DNA from: Peribacillus alkalitolerans
GTDB taxonomy: Bacteria; Bacillota; Bacilli; Bacillales; DSM-1321
DNA: 64,000 bases
NCBI RefSeq assembly: GCF_010882125.1
Contig: NZ_JAAGVZ010000009.1
Span: 116,767 to 180,766 of the forward strand
Direction: 5' to 3'
Made by a program: the position numbers and the translations under genes. Shown piece by piece: positions 1-6,759 of the stretch. Numbering within the stretch: the stretch's first letter is position 1; each line of letters begins with the position of its first letter. The notes under the pieces were generated by a model. It was not told the DNA's origin and did no database searches. It saw nothing but the letters and a program-made list of their open reading frames with translations.

Positions 1-23
1 AGAAATTTAGACAAATGCTGTAA
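1..23 (+). CDS. YrzI-family small protein, C-terminal end only
   Basis: Only the last residues (KFRQML) and the stop codon at 21-23 are in the window. The ending and the following 40 bases match the next copies, so this is the 3' end of another member of the array. The rest lies outside the window. Confidence 0.75.
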
Positions 24-63
24 GTAAATCAAATTAAAAATTTAGCATTGGAGGTGAACTCAA

Positions 64-204
64 ATGACATTGAACCTTATATTATTTACCATCACGATCA
101 AAACTAATAGCACTACTCTAGAAGAGGCTATCCATCAAGAAAACATTAAAAAGATCCATGAAAACAATTTCAATAAAGCCCTAGAATTTAGACAAATGCT
201 GTAA
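64..204 (+). CDS. YrzI-family small protein, copy 1
   Basis: A 46-residue protein starting MTLNLILFTITI, preceded by GGAGGTG about 8 nt before the ATG. The N-terminal 12 residues are hydrophobic and could be a short membrane-associated segment. The remainder is polar, with a conserved EEAIHQENIKKIHE stretch and the ending EFRQML. This fits the YrzI family of Bacillus, annotated in domain databases as a probable small sporulation protein; its function is unknown to me. No experimental role can be read from the sequence. The family assignment rests on recalled similarity to B. subtilis YrzI. Confidence 0.8.
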   Translation: MTLNLILFTITIKTNSTTLEEAIHQENIKKIHENNFNKALEFRQML

Positions 205-244
205 GTAAATCAAATTAAAAATTTAGCATTGGAGGTGAACTCAA

Positions 245-382
245 ATGACATTGAACCTTATATTATTTACCATCACGATCAAAACCAATAGCACTACTCT
301 AGAGGCTATCCATCAAGAAAACATTAAAAAGATGCATGAAAACAACTTCAATAAAGTTCTAGAATTTAGACAAATGTTGTAA
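245..382 (+). CDS. YrzI-family small protein, copy 2
   Basis: A 45-residue near-identical copy of its upstream neighbour. One codon is missing in the TTLEAIHQ region, where copy 1 has two glutamates, and it ends EFRQML. The upstream region with GGAGGTG is identical to that of copy 1, so expression should be similar. The one-codon deletion keeps the frame, which suggests selection for an intact protein. Confidence 0.8.
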   Translation: MTLNLILFTITIKTNSTTLEAIHQENIKKMHENNFNKVLEFRQML

Positions 383-429
383 CCATAATGAGAAACGATA
401 ATACACTTATTAACTGGAGGTGAATTCAA

Positions 430-570
430 ATGACACTGAACCTTATATTATTTACCATTACGATTAAAACCAAAAGCACAACGCTTGATGAGGCCATTCA
501 TCAGGAAAACATTAAAAAAATGCATGAACACAACTTCAATAAAACTCTAGAATATAGACAAATGCTGTAA
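430..570 (+). CDS. YrzI-family small protein, copy 3
   Basis: A 46-residue paralogue with the same hydrophobic MTLNLILFTITI start, then KTKSTTLDEAIHQ and the ending EYRQML. It is preceded by TGGAGGTGAATTC. Its intergenic spacer differs from those before copies 1 and 2 but resembles the one before copy 4, which suggests two duplication episodes. Confidence 0.8.
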   Translation: MTLNLILFTITIKTKSTTLDEAIHQENIKKMHEHNFNKTLEYRQML

Positions 571-615
571 ACATAATGAAAAACAATAATACACTTATAA
601 ACGGGAGGTGATCAT

Positions 616-756
616 ATGACACTGAACCTTTTATTTTTCACCATAACCATAAAAGCCAACCAGACTTCGTTAGAAGGAGCTATCCATCAAGAAAATATCA
701 AAAAAATTCATGAAGAAAATTATAGAAAATCACTTGATTTTAGACAAATGCTATAA
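616..756 (+). CDS. YrzI-family small protein, copy 4
   Basis: The most divergent 46-residue member, with MTLNLLFFTITIK at the N terminus, EGAIHQENIKKIHEEN in the middle and DFRQML at the end. GGGAGGTG precedes the ATG at normal spacing. Conservation of the ends and the AIHQENIKK core despite third-position changes indicates purifying selection. Function unknown. Confidence 0.8.
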   Translation: MTLNLLFFTITIKANQTSLEGAIHQENIKKIHEENYRKSLDFRQML

Positions 757-790
757 TTTTTATTTTATTAAATAATGAAAGGTGGAGATT

Positions 791-853
791 ATGATGAGTA
801 AAATTATTGCAAAAAGAAAAGAAATCATGTGGGTTTATAAGGATACCGGCTAA
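791..853 (+). CDS. Possible 20-residue peptide downstream of YrzI array
   Basis: A short ORF reading MMSKIIAKRKEIMWVYKDTG follows the last yrzI copy by 34 nt and has a good Shine-Dalgarno (GGTGGAG) 4-5 nt before the first ATG. It is basic and has no membrane segment. I do not recognise it. It could be a genuine micropeptide, a truncated gene, or chance; spacing and ribosome site are the only support. Confidence 0.35.
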   Translation: MMSKIIAKRKEIMWVYKDTG

Positions 854-974
854 CGGGTTTTTCTGTCACAAAGTTGTAATGGTTTCTCTATAAAATGTTC
901 AAATCTCCGATCGTTAATAAAACCTACAGTATGGTAAATTCAAATTATCATATATGGTAAGGGGGAGATTTGAA

Positions 975-1052
975 ATGTTCTCCATGGTATTTACTTTAAT
1001 CATATCAGCCGCTATTGCGTTGATTATCTCAGCTGAAGTAAGTGTAGAGTAG
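975..1052 (+). CDS. Possible 25-residue hydrophobic membrane peptide
   Basis: A 25-residue ORF, MFSMVFTLIISAAIALIISA followed by an acidic tail, preceded by GGGGGAG about 8 nt before the ATG. Residues 4-20 form one continuous hydrophobic helix, so the product would be a single-span membrane micropeptide. It does not match SpoVM, CmpA or another small spore peptide that I can recall. The strong ribosome site and the terminator-like inverted repeat shortly after the stop support a real gene. Confidence 0.5.
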   Translation: MFSMVFTLIISAAIALIISAEVSVE

Positions 1053-1075
1053 GATAGGGAAATTTACTTCATAAA

Positions 1076-1126
1076 AAGGGGCCGATTCAAAATTGCACGT
1101 CAAATGCAATTTTGAATCGGCCCCTT
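1076..1126. terminator. Perfect 22-bp inverted repeat, bidirectional terminator
   Basis: Arms at 1076-1097 and 1105-1126 are perfect complements around a 7-nt loop. The stem has a GGGGCC base and A/T-rich outer ends. It sits between the 25-residue ORF on the plus strand and the YjcZ-like gene on the minus strand and can end both transcripts. U-tracts are short, so the stem length does most of the work. Confidence 0.7.
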
Positions 1127-1154
1127 AGTTGTTTCAAGGAACCTCCCGATATCT

Positions 1155-1343
1155 TTAACAGCGGAATCTGTCAAAACCGCAGCTAAAAAACCACCAGCCT
1201 CCAAATATTAATACTATTATCAATAATACAATGAATAGTGCATATGCTGCTCCAGCACCACCATACCCACCATAACATGGATAAGGTACTGGAACTGGGA
1301 CTGGGACTATTGGATACCCGTAAGGTCCACAGCCATTGACCAT
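1155..1343 (-). CDS. YjcZ-like small glycine/proline-rich membrane protein
   Basis: A 62-residue protein starting MVNGCGPYGY, with a VPVPVPVP run, a CYGGYGGAGAAYAL stretch and one strongly hydrophobic helix (roughly residues 34-54) ending GGWWFF, then a cysteine-containing tail. The Gly/Tyr-rich segment followed by a single C-terminal helix is the pattern of the YjcZ/YjcZ-2 sporulation-associated small proteins. The start at 1343 is chosen because GGGAGG lies 7 nt upstream; the in-frame ATGs further upstream overlap that site. A sigma-K-like promoter upstream would place expression in the mother cell. Biochemical function is unknown. Confidence 0.7.
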   Translation of the reverse strand: MVNGCGPYGYPIVPVPVPVPYPCYGGYGGAGAAYALFIVLLIIVLIFGGWWFFSCGFDRFRC

Positions 1344-1383
1344 ATGTGACCCTCCCTTCATGAACACATAGCTTGCTCCTTAA

Positions 1384-1411
1384 TAGCATATGGGATGGAC
1401 AAATTATAGGT
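1384..1411 (-). promoter_or_regulatory. Candidate sigma-K promoter of the YjcZ-like gene
   Basis: On the minus strand, CATATGCTA (1384-1392) fits the sigma-K -10 pattern CATANNNTA, and an AC dinucleotide at 1410-1411 lies 17 nt upstream, as in the sigma-K -35. The pattern carries little information, so this is suggestive only. It lies about 40 nt before the start codon. Confidence 0.35.
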
Positions 1412-1469
1412 GAAAGTTTGGTAAATCGTTTAATCCTTATTTTCGTAAGTGTCCTTGTTAGTATCAGTA

Positions 1470-1498
1470 AAAATAAAGACGACCTGTACAAGGTCGCC
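1470..1498 (-). terminator. sigK terminator
   Basis: On the minus strand, just after the sigK stop, CGACCT and AGGTCG pair around a 5-nt loop and are followed by CTTTATTTTTA. This is a modest intrinsic terminator. Confidence 0.6.
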
Positions 1499-1514
1499 AA
1501 GATGTATGAACAGA

Positions 1515-2228
1515 TTATTTTCTTTTCTTTTCTTTTTCCGCACGATAAAATTCGTGGAACATTTTCATTAAGGCCCTTTTTTCGATCCGTGATACATAGC
1601 TTCTGGATATATCAAGCTCCTTCGCTATTTCACGCTGGGTTTTTTCTTTTTGCAAACCTAATCCAAACCTTCCGACTATGACTTCTTTTTCACGTTCATC
1701 CAGGACATCAATGTATTTTTTGACTTTTTCAATTTCCATATTCAGTTGTATCATTTCAATAACGTCCTCAGATTCTGATTTCAGGACATCGATCAAACTT
1801 ATTTCATTTCCTTCTTTGTCTTGACCAATGGGATCATGTAGAGAAACATCTTTTTTTGTTTTTTTGGTGGCCCTTAGATGCATGAGAATTTCATTTTCTA
1901 TACATCTAGCCGCATAGGTTGCGAGCTTTGTACCTTTTCCTTCTGAATAGCTTTCAATGGCCTTGATTAGTCCGATCGTCCCTATAGAAATCAGATCCTC
2001 GGTATCCTCTCCGGTATTCTCGAATTTCTTCACAATATGTGCAACCAATCTTAAATTATGTTCAATTAATAAGTTTCTGGCTTCTGCGTCTCCGTTAGCC
2101 ATTAGTTTTAAGTATTTTTGCTCATCTTTTGATGATAATGGTTGAGGAAACGCATTATTCTTCACATAAGAAACCAGGAAAAATAATTCTTTCACCAAAT
2201 AGCCGAGCGCAGTAAGAATGTCTGGCAT
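1515..2228 (-). CDS. sigK: RNA polymerase sporulation sigma factor SigK, intact
   Basis: This is the late mother-cell sigma factor, which drives coat and cortex genes. The 237-residue product includes the 20-residue pro-sequence that the SpoIVFB membrane protease removes in B. subtilis, ending before YVKNNAFP. Region 2 (about 57-105, with [18 protein letters not shown]) and region 4 with its helix-turn-helix (about 198-222, [20 protein letters not shown]) are complete. In B. subtilis and some relatives the gene is split by skin and rebuilt by SpoIVCA; here it is one continuous frame with no recombinase nearby. GGGGGTG lies 6 nt before the ATG. It is monocistronic and ends at the hairpin near 1480. 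Confidence 0.97.
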   Translation of the reverse strand: MPDILTALGYLVKELFFLVSYVKNNAFPQPLSSKDEQKYLKLMANGDAEARNLLIEHNLRLVAHIVKKFENTGEDTEDLISIGTIGLIKAIESYSEGKGTKLATYAARCIENEILMHLRATKKTKKDVSLHDPIGQDKEGNEISLIDVLKSESEDVIEMIQLNMEIEKVKKYIDVLDEREKEVIVGRFGLGLQKEKTQREIAKELDISRSYVSRIEKRALMKMFHEFYRAEKEKKRK

Positions 2229-2424
2229 AAAATCACCCCCGATTTATTAGACATTCGCCTATTATTAATACCTATGAAAATACTCCTTGAATCGTGTCTG
2301 TACTACACAATTATTTTTACATTTTCTAGAACTAACTGATTCAATAGTAATTATTATTGTGCAATAAAATAGAAAAATTCTGAAAAATGAGATATAATTG
2401 GAACAGTTTAGGAGGTATGTACAT

Positions 2425-4236
2425 ATGAAAACGTATTCACCGGTATGGGATTTAGATGTATTTTTCAAAGGAGGAAGTGAGTCTAAAGAATTTGAATCAT
2501 TTCTTAACGTTGTAAAAGAAGATCTAAGTGTATTCGAAGAAAAGCTTAATCAATGGGAAGTTTCCAATAGCTTAGAAGATGCGGCCACTTTGGAAATGAT
2601 TCTAAATCAATTTGCAAAGGCTTACAGTAAACTACGGCAGGCTGGAGCTTTTGTAAGCTGTTTGGAAGCACAAAATTCCAAGGACAAAAAAGCTACGACC
2701 TTGAGAGCGGAAATTACGGCAAATAGTGCAAATTTCCAAAATATCTTAACTAAATTAGATGAAAAATTAACAAAGATTGATGATGAAGTATTCAACAACT
2801 TAACAAATACTGATAAGTTAAGGGAACTTCAATTTATTCTTAATGAACGAAGAGCACGTGCTAATGAAAAGCTTTCTGTTGAGGAAGAGACGTTGATCAC
2901 TCAATTGGGTGTAGATGGATACCATGGCTGGGGACAGTTATATGATACGATTGTAGGAACAATTACAATTCCTTTTGAAGTTGATAGGGTAGTTCAACAC
3001 CTTTCAGTAGGTCAAGCTTCCAATAAGTTTTCGCATCCGAAACGTGAAGTACGCCAAGCAATTCTCAAGGAGTGGGAAAAAGCTTGGAGTGATAAAGAGG
3101 AATTGTTTGCAAAGGCATTGAACCATCTGGCAGGATTCCGCCTTTCTGTCTATAAAAAACGTGGATGGGAAGAGGTTCTTAAAGAGCCATTAGAGATCAA
3201 CAGAATGCAAAAAGTAACCCTGGAAAGCATGTGGGGGACCATTGCAGAAAATAAAGAGCCACTAGTGAAATTTTTAAATCGAAAAGCGCAATTGCTAGGT
3301 GTGGAAAAGCTAAGCTGGAGTGATTTGGATGCACCTCTTTCTGAAAGTGAACAATCAACTGTTAGCTATCAAGAAGGGGCAGAGTTCATCCTAAAACATT
3401 TTGCTAAGTTTGGTGAAAAGCTGACAGCGTTTACTGAAAAAGCTTTCGAAAATCGCTGGATTGAAGCGGAGGATCGTCCTAACAAGCGTCCAGGTGGTTT
3501 TTGTACAGGATTTCCAGAAGATGAACAATCCCGTATTTTCATGACATATTCCGGAACTCCATCCAATATCTCAACACTTGCGCATGAACTAGGCCATGCC
3601 TTCCATTCTTTTGCCCTTAAAGGAACACATCCATTAAACAGAGGATATGCGATGAATGTTGCCGAAACAGCGTCAATGTTCGCTGAAATGGTAGTTTCGG
3701 ATGCATCGTTGAAGGAAGCGAAAAATGAAAATGAAAAACTGGCATTGCTTGAAGATAAAATCCAACGCACAGTTGCACTATTGATGAATATACACGCTAG
3801 GTTCCTATTTGAAACGAGCTTTTACGCGGAACGTAAGAAAGGAATGGTCAGTGCTACAAGATTGAACGAGTTGATGCTTGAAGCACAAAAGGAAGCATAT
3901 GGAGATGCATTGTCTGAATACCATCCGACTTTCTGGGCATCCAAACTGCATTTTTATATCACAGGCGTACCATTCTATAATTTCCCTTATACGTTCGGTT
4001 TCTTATTTTCACTAGGTATCTATGCCCTGGCTCTAGAGAACGGGGGAGACTTCGAGGAAGCCTATATGAACTTGTTGAAGGACACTGGTTCAATGAGGGT
4101 GGAAGAGTTGGCTAAAAAGCATCTTAATGTTGATTTAACACAAAAGGATTTCTGGAAAAAAGCAGTTGACGTTTGCTTATCGGACATCGAAGAATTCTTG
4201 CAATTGACAGATGATCTCGTAAAGCAGACAAACTAA
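2425..4236 (+). CDS. pepF: M3 family oligoendopeptidase F
   Basis: A 603-residue cytosolic zinc metallopeptidase that would cleave short peptides. HELGH at about 387-391 supplies two histidine zinc ligands and the catalytic Glu; Glu414 in the NVAETASMF motif is the expected third ligand. The preceding helical domain is typical of the pepF/M3 family, and the length is normal. The start at 2425 (MKTYSPVWDLD) is chosen because AGGAGG lies 9 nt upstream; an in-frame ATG at 2398 has no such site. A terminator follows at 4238. B. subtilis YjbG belongs to the same broad family, but orthology is uncertain. Confidence 0.93.
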   Translation: MKTYSPVWDLDVFFKGGSESKEFESFLNVVKEDLSVFEEKLNQWEVSNSLEDAATLEMILNQFAKAYSKLRQAGAFVSCLEAQNSKDKKATTLRAEITANSANFQNILTKLDEKLTKIDDEVFNNLTNTDKLRELQFILNERRARANEKLSVEEETLITQLGVDGYHGWGQLYDTIVGTITIPFEVDRVVQHLSVGQASNKFSHPKREVRQAILKEWEKAWSDKEELFAKALNHLAGFRLSVYKKRGWEEVLKEPLEINRMQKVTLESMWGTIAENKEPLVKFLNRKAQLLGVEKLSWSDLDAPLSESEQSTVSYQEGAEFILKHFAKFGEKLTAFTEKAFENRWIEAEDRPNKRPGGFCTGFPEDEQSRIFMTYSGTPSNISTLAHELGHAFHSFALKGTHPLNRGYAMNVAETASMFAEMVVSDASLKEAKNENEKLALLEDKIQRTVALLMNIHARFLFETSFYAERKKGMVSATRLNELMLEAQKEAYGDALSEYHPTFWASKLHFYITGVPFYNFPYTFGFLFSLGIYALALENGGDFEEAYMNLLKDTGSMRVEELAKKHLNVDLTQKDFWKKAVDVCLSDIEEFLQLTDDLVKQTN

Positions 4237-4237
4237 T

Positions 4238-4264
4238 AAAAATGCTCCCATGTCTGGGAGCATT
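4238..4264 (+). terminator. pepF terminator, copy A of a duplicated hairpin
   Basis: A 10-bp stem (4241-4250 with 4255-4264) and a TGTC loop begin 2 nt after the pepF stop. The 27-bp sequence recurs exactly at 4545-4571. This copy lacks the T-tract that the second copy has. Confidence 0.7.
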
Positions 4265-4276
4265 CAGATTGTCGAC

Positions 4277-4312
4277 AAAAGGTATCGAGAGTACGCTCTC
4301 TCGATACCTTTT
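4277..4312. terminator. Second hairpin downstream of pepF
   Basis: A 15-bp perfect stem (4277-4291 with 4298-4312) with a 6-nt loop and AAAA/TTTT ends, so it can act as a terminator on either strand. Confidence 0.6.
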
Positions 4313-4340
4313 GACATTTTTGATAAGTATGGTAGGCGAA

Positions 4341-4513
4341 AAGGTTGATTTCCGCTCCAGCCGCTTGCTTTCCGGGGGGAGTTCGCCGAGCCTCCTCGTC
4401 GCTACCGCTCCTGCGGGATAAGCGTGAGCCTTGAGACCCCGCACGAGCGTAGCGAAGGAGGAGGCTCAAGCCACGCCCGCGGAAAGCGTTCGCCCTTCGC
4501 TGCAATCACCTTC
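4341..4513. repeat. GC-rich palindromic repeat, copy 1
   Basis: About 170 bp of GC-rich sequence in an AT-rich chromosome. The ends are inverted repeats (GGTTGATTTCCGC at one end, GCTGCAATCACC at the other) and the middle contains a long near-palindrome around GAGCCTCCTCGTCGCTAC. It shares motifs (CTCCTGCGGGA, GAGGAGGCTCA, CGCGGAAAGCG) with copies at 18189, 45599 and 50310. It encodes nothing convincing and could fold into a cruciform or long RNA hairpin. Confidence 0.8.
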
Positions 4514-4540
4514 TCTAGTTCTTAGTTAACTTCTTTCATT

Positions 4541-4578
4541 GTAAAAAAATGCTCCCATGTCTGGGAGCATTTTTTTAC
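4541..4578. terminator. Bidirectional pssA/pepF terminator, copy B
   Basis: A 17-bp perfect stem (4541-4557 with 4562-4578) around a TGTC loop, with seven A/T residues flanking each side. It lies 10 nt past the pssA stop on the minus strand and is the functional terminator there. The core 27 bp equals 4238-4264. Confidence 0.85.
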
Positions 4579-4588
4579 ATTTTAAGCA

Positions 4589-5128
4589 TTACACTTTTCT
4601 CAACTTAAATGGACTGACCATTAATAAAGCCAGTATAAGAACAAAGAATAAATAAAATACAGGAGGGAAAATAGACTGTCCTAAAAAACTCAAAGTTGCA
4701 AGGCACCCTGCTGCTGTTATTGGCAACCCAACAAAAAAGCCATTGCTTTCGGTGATATTGAATCTAGCTAAACGGAAAGCCCCGCAACCAATATATAAAA
4801 CTGTAAAAAACATTCCTGGTGCTCCAAAATCAAATAGAATGCCTTGATATAATAGTAGAGCTGGTGCTACCCCAAAAGAAATGATATCACTCATGGAATC
4901 CAGTTGTTTACCAAGTTCAGATTCAATATTGAATTTACGTGCAATCATGCCATCAAATCTGTCTGCCAATGCAGCCACAAAAATCAATAATAGTCCTAAA
5001 TGCAGCTGTCCTCGAACGACAGCCAGTATGGCAAACCCACCAAGGGATAAATTAGTTAATGTCATGACGTTAGCCGTTTGGGCCTTTAATTTTTTTATTG
5101 TATGATCGAAAACTTCGGATAAAAACAT
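4589..5128 (-). CDS. pssA: CDP-diacylglycerol-serine O-phosphatidyltransferase
   Basis: An integral membrane enzyme that makes phosphatidylserine from CDP-diacylglycerol and L-serine, the precursor of phosphatidylethanolamine. The CDP-alcohol phosphatidyltransferase signature is complete: Asp56, Asp59-Gly60, Ala63-Arg64, Gly73, Asp77 and Asp81. Several hydrophobic helices surround it; 179 residues is normal for the Bacillus subclass II enzyme. AAGGAG lies about 9 nt before the ATG. The next enzyme, psd, is divergently transcribed across a 125-bp gap; in B. subtilis, pssA and psd are in one operon. Confidence 0.95.
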   Translation of the reverse strand: MFLSEVFDHTIKKLKAQTANVMTLTNLSLGGFAILAVVRGQLHLGLLLIFVAALADRFDGMIARKFNIESELGKQLDSMSDIISFGVAPALLLYQGILFDFGAPGMFFTVLYIGCGAFRLARFNITESNGFFVGLPITAAGCLATLSFLGQSIFPPVFYLFFVLILALLMVSPFKLRKV

Positions 5129-5253
5129 AAATTTTCACTCCTTATTCAAAAACAGAAGGGACATAAACAGGTTGTTTATTATATAATAATATTTTATTCT
5201 GTACAGGATATGCAATAGGTTATGAATTATTTTACCTTAATGGAGGTTCTACC

Positions 5254-6045
5254 TTGATCGAACCATTATATAAAGCGATGATTGAATTGACGAATGGAAA
5301 GCTGACATCTCAGTTTATGAAGAAATTTTCACAATCCAAACTTAGTAAGAATGTGATTCCTTCATTTTCCAAGCTGTATCGCATAAATCTTCAAGAAATG
5401 AAGAGAGAATTACATGAATTCGAGACTTTGCATGATTTTTTTACAAGGACCTTGAAAGCAGATGCCAGATTCATTGATCAACAAAAAAATAGCTTAATTA
5501 GTCCGGTAGATGCGGTTTTTGAGGATTTTGGGAGTATAACGGATACGAGTGAAATCACTGTAAAAGGTAAAATTTATTCGATTCATGAAATGCTCGGTAA
5601 TGAAGAGGTATTGAAAAAGTATATAGGTGGAAATTATGCGGTCCTTTATTTAAGCCCGAGTCACTATCATAGAATTCATTCACCAATTGAAGGACAGATT
5701 AAAGGGCGTTGGACACTAGGTGGGAAATCCTATCCAGTCAATAAGGCGGGATTGAAATTTGGAAAGGCCCCTTTATCCAAGAACTACAGAGTCATAACTG
5801 AAATCAAGCATGCAGAAGGGCATGTTGCTGTCGTGAAAGTGGGAGCGATGTTTGTGAATTCAATAGAAATAACCAATCCAAAAGACAAAATTGAAAAAGG
5901 TGAGGAAATCGCGTACTTCAGCTTTGGCTCTACTATCGTTTTGCTTTTTGAAAAAGAGACTTTTATTATGGAGAAAAGCCTGCCCCTTCCTGCAGACATA
6001 AAGCTAGGACAGGTTTTAGGATATGTAGGTAAAATCAATTCCTAA
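5254..6045 (+). CDS. psd: Phosphatidylserine decarboxylase proenzyme
   Basis: Converts phosphatidylserine to phosphatidylethanolamine at the membrane. The 263-residue proenzyme contains the self-cleavage motif FGST at 224-227; cleavage between Gly225 and Ser226 would create the pyruvoyl cofactor on the small alpha chain. The conserved SHYHRIHSP segment (about 136-144) carries the histidine implicated in catalysis. TTG at 5254 is used as start because GGAGG lies 7 nt upstream and no ATG fits. It is divergent from pssA, so the shared intergenic region may co-regulate the two. Confidence 0.95.
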   Translation: MIEPLYKAMIELTNGKLTSQFMKKFSQSKLSKNVIPSFSKLYRINLQEMKRELHEFETLHDFFTRTLKADARFIDQQKNSLISPVDAVFEDFGSITDTSEITVKGKIYSIHEMLGNEEVLKKYIGGNYAVLYLSPSHYHRIHSPIEGQIKGRWTLGGKSYPVNKAGLKFGKAPLSKNYRVITEIKHAEGHVAVVKVGAMFVNSIEITNPKDKIEKGEEIAYFSFGSTIVLLFEKETFIMEKSLPLPADIKLGQVLGYVGKINS

Positions 6046-6083
6046 GAAACGGCTACTACTTACATGCTTTGTTCATTAGTAAA

Positions 6084-6123
6084 TACAAAAAAACCCGGGC
6101 GCCTTTATGTGGCGTCCAAGTTT
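6084..6123 (-). terminator. sda terminator
   Basis: On the minus strand, 6111-6123 pairs with 6091-6103 (AAACTTGGACGCC with GGCGCCCGGGTTT, using G-U wobbles) and is followed by seven T residues. It pairs better on this strand than on the plus strand, so it belongs to sda more than to psd. Confidence 0.65.
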
Positions 6124-6147
6124 GTTATCAACATGCTTTTTATATTT

Positions 6148-6288
6148 TTATGAGGAAACTTTAATGCTGTTAGATAAAGAGCGCCGGTGAATTTCTTTTT
6201 CAATTAATCGAATAAACTCTTTGCTTAGTTTTAATTCTGTAGCTTTGTAGTAGGATTCAATTAATAGATCATCTGATAGTTTATTCAT
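6148..6288 (-). CDS. sda: Sda checkpoint inhibitor of sporulation kinase
   Basis: A 46-residue protein, [20 protein letters not shown] and so on, ending SIKVSS. This matches B. subtilis Sda closely, including the LSDELLIESY and FIRLIEKEI helices that form its hairpin. Sda binds the dimerisation domain of KinA/KinB and blocks phosphorelay entry when replication is perturbed. The nearest strong Shine-Dalgarno (GGAGG, 6310-6314) is about 21 nt from the ATG with an in-frame stop between, so initiation may use the weaker GATAGG closer in. DnaA boxes upstream agree with DnaA control known in B. subtilis. Confidence 0.93.
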   Translation of the reverse strand: MNKLSDDLLIESYYKATELKLSKEFIRLIEKEIHRRSLSNSIKVSS

Positions 6289-6377
6289 AGAGAAGCCTAT
6301 CGGCTATTCACCTCCATAATTTAATAGGAACTTCAACAAGAAAATACATAAAATGGTAGGTTCTATGTTGTACCCTT

Positions 6378-6406
6378 ACTCTATCAAAAATAAACGTATA
6401 GAACAA
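6378..6406 (-). promoter_or_regulatory. Candidate sigma-A promoter of sda
   Basis: Minus strand TTGTTC (6401-6406) and TAGAGT (6378-6383) are separated by 17 nt. A consensus DnaA box begins 9 nt upstream of the -35, a position suited to direct control by DnaA. The predicted leader is about 80 nt. Confidence 0.5.
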
Positions 6407-6414
6407 CCGTTCCC

Positions 6415-6513
6415 TTATCCACAGCTTTAGGTGGATAAGTTGTTAATAAGTTGTTTATAACTATAGGGTTTGTGGATGTATCAAAGGGAATAATGTTAAT
6501 AAGGTTATCCACA
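6415..6513. promoter_or_regulatory. DnaA-box cluster upstream of sda and yqeG
   Basis: Two perfect TTATCCACA boxes (6415-6423 and 6505-6513, plus strand), one 8/9 match (6430-6438, minus) and one 7/9 match (6471-6479, minus) occur within 100 bp. In B. subtilis the sda promoter is controlled by DnaA through such boxes. Confidence 0.85.
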
Positions 6514-6759
6514 CAAAAAAGACCCTTGAGTTTTGTCGAAAAATATTCTGCTTTTTTTTGGAATAACTCATAAAATAGTCATTTACAGAGAAAAAATACC
6601 CTAATGAAACCATACAGGTAGATGTAGAAAAATGGAGGATTTTGAAAGAAACATGGAAATTCGATATGATGTATATGTCCAGAAAAGTATATTAGGGTGT
6701 GTTTCTCGTTTTATTAATAGATAAAAATCAAATTGTAGTGTGAATGAGGTGTATACCGA

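Larger units (their letters stand above)
1..756 (+). repeat. Tandem array of YrzI-family genes
   Basis: Four complete small ORFs and the last codons of a fifth (stop at 21-23) lie head to tail. The first units repeat with a period of about 181 bp that includes the intergenic Shine-Dalgarno region, so whole expression units were duplicated, not only coding sequence. The first two full copies are nearly identical at DNA level; copies three and four are progressively more diverged. The array continues upstream beyond the window edge. Confidence 0.9.

Noticed and set aside
1183-1681. Overlapping ORFs around 1183-1500 and 1373-1681
   Set aside because: They overlap the YjcZ-like gene, its promoter and sigK in other frames and lack ribosome sites.
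3369-3770. 133-codon minus-strand ORF inside pepF
   Set aside because: Low-complexity Ser/Phe-rich shadow of the metallopeptidase gene.
4124-4505. Minus-strand ORFs over repeat copy 1
   Set aside because: They arise from the GC-rich palindrome, overlap the pepF end and the terminators, and have no ribosome site.
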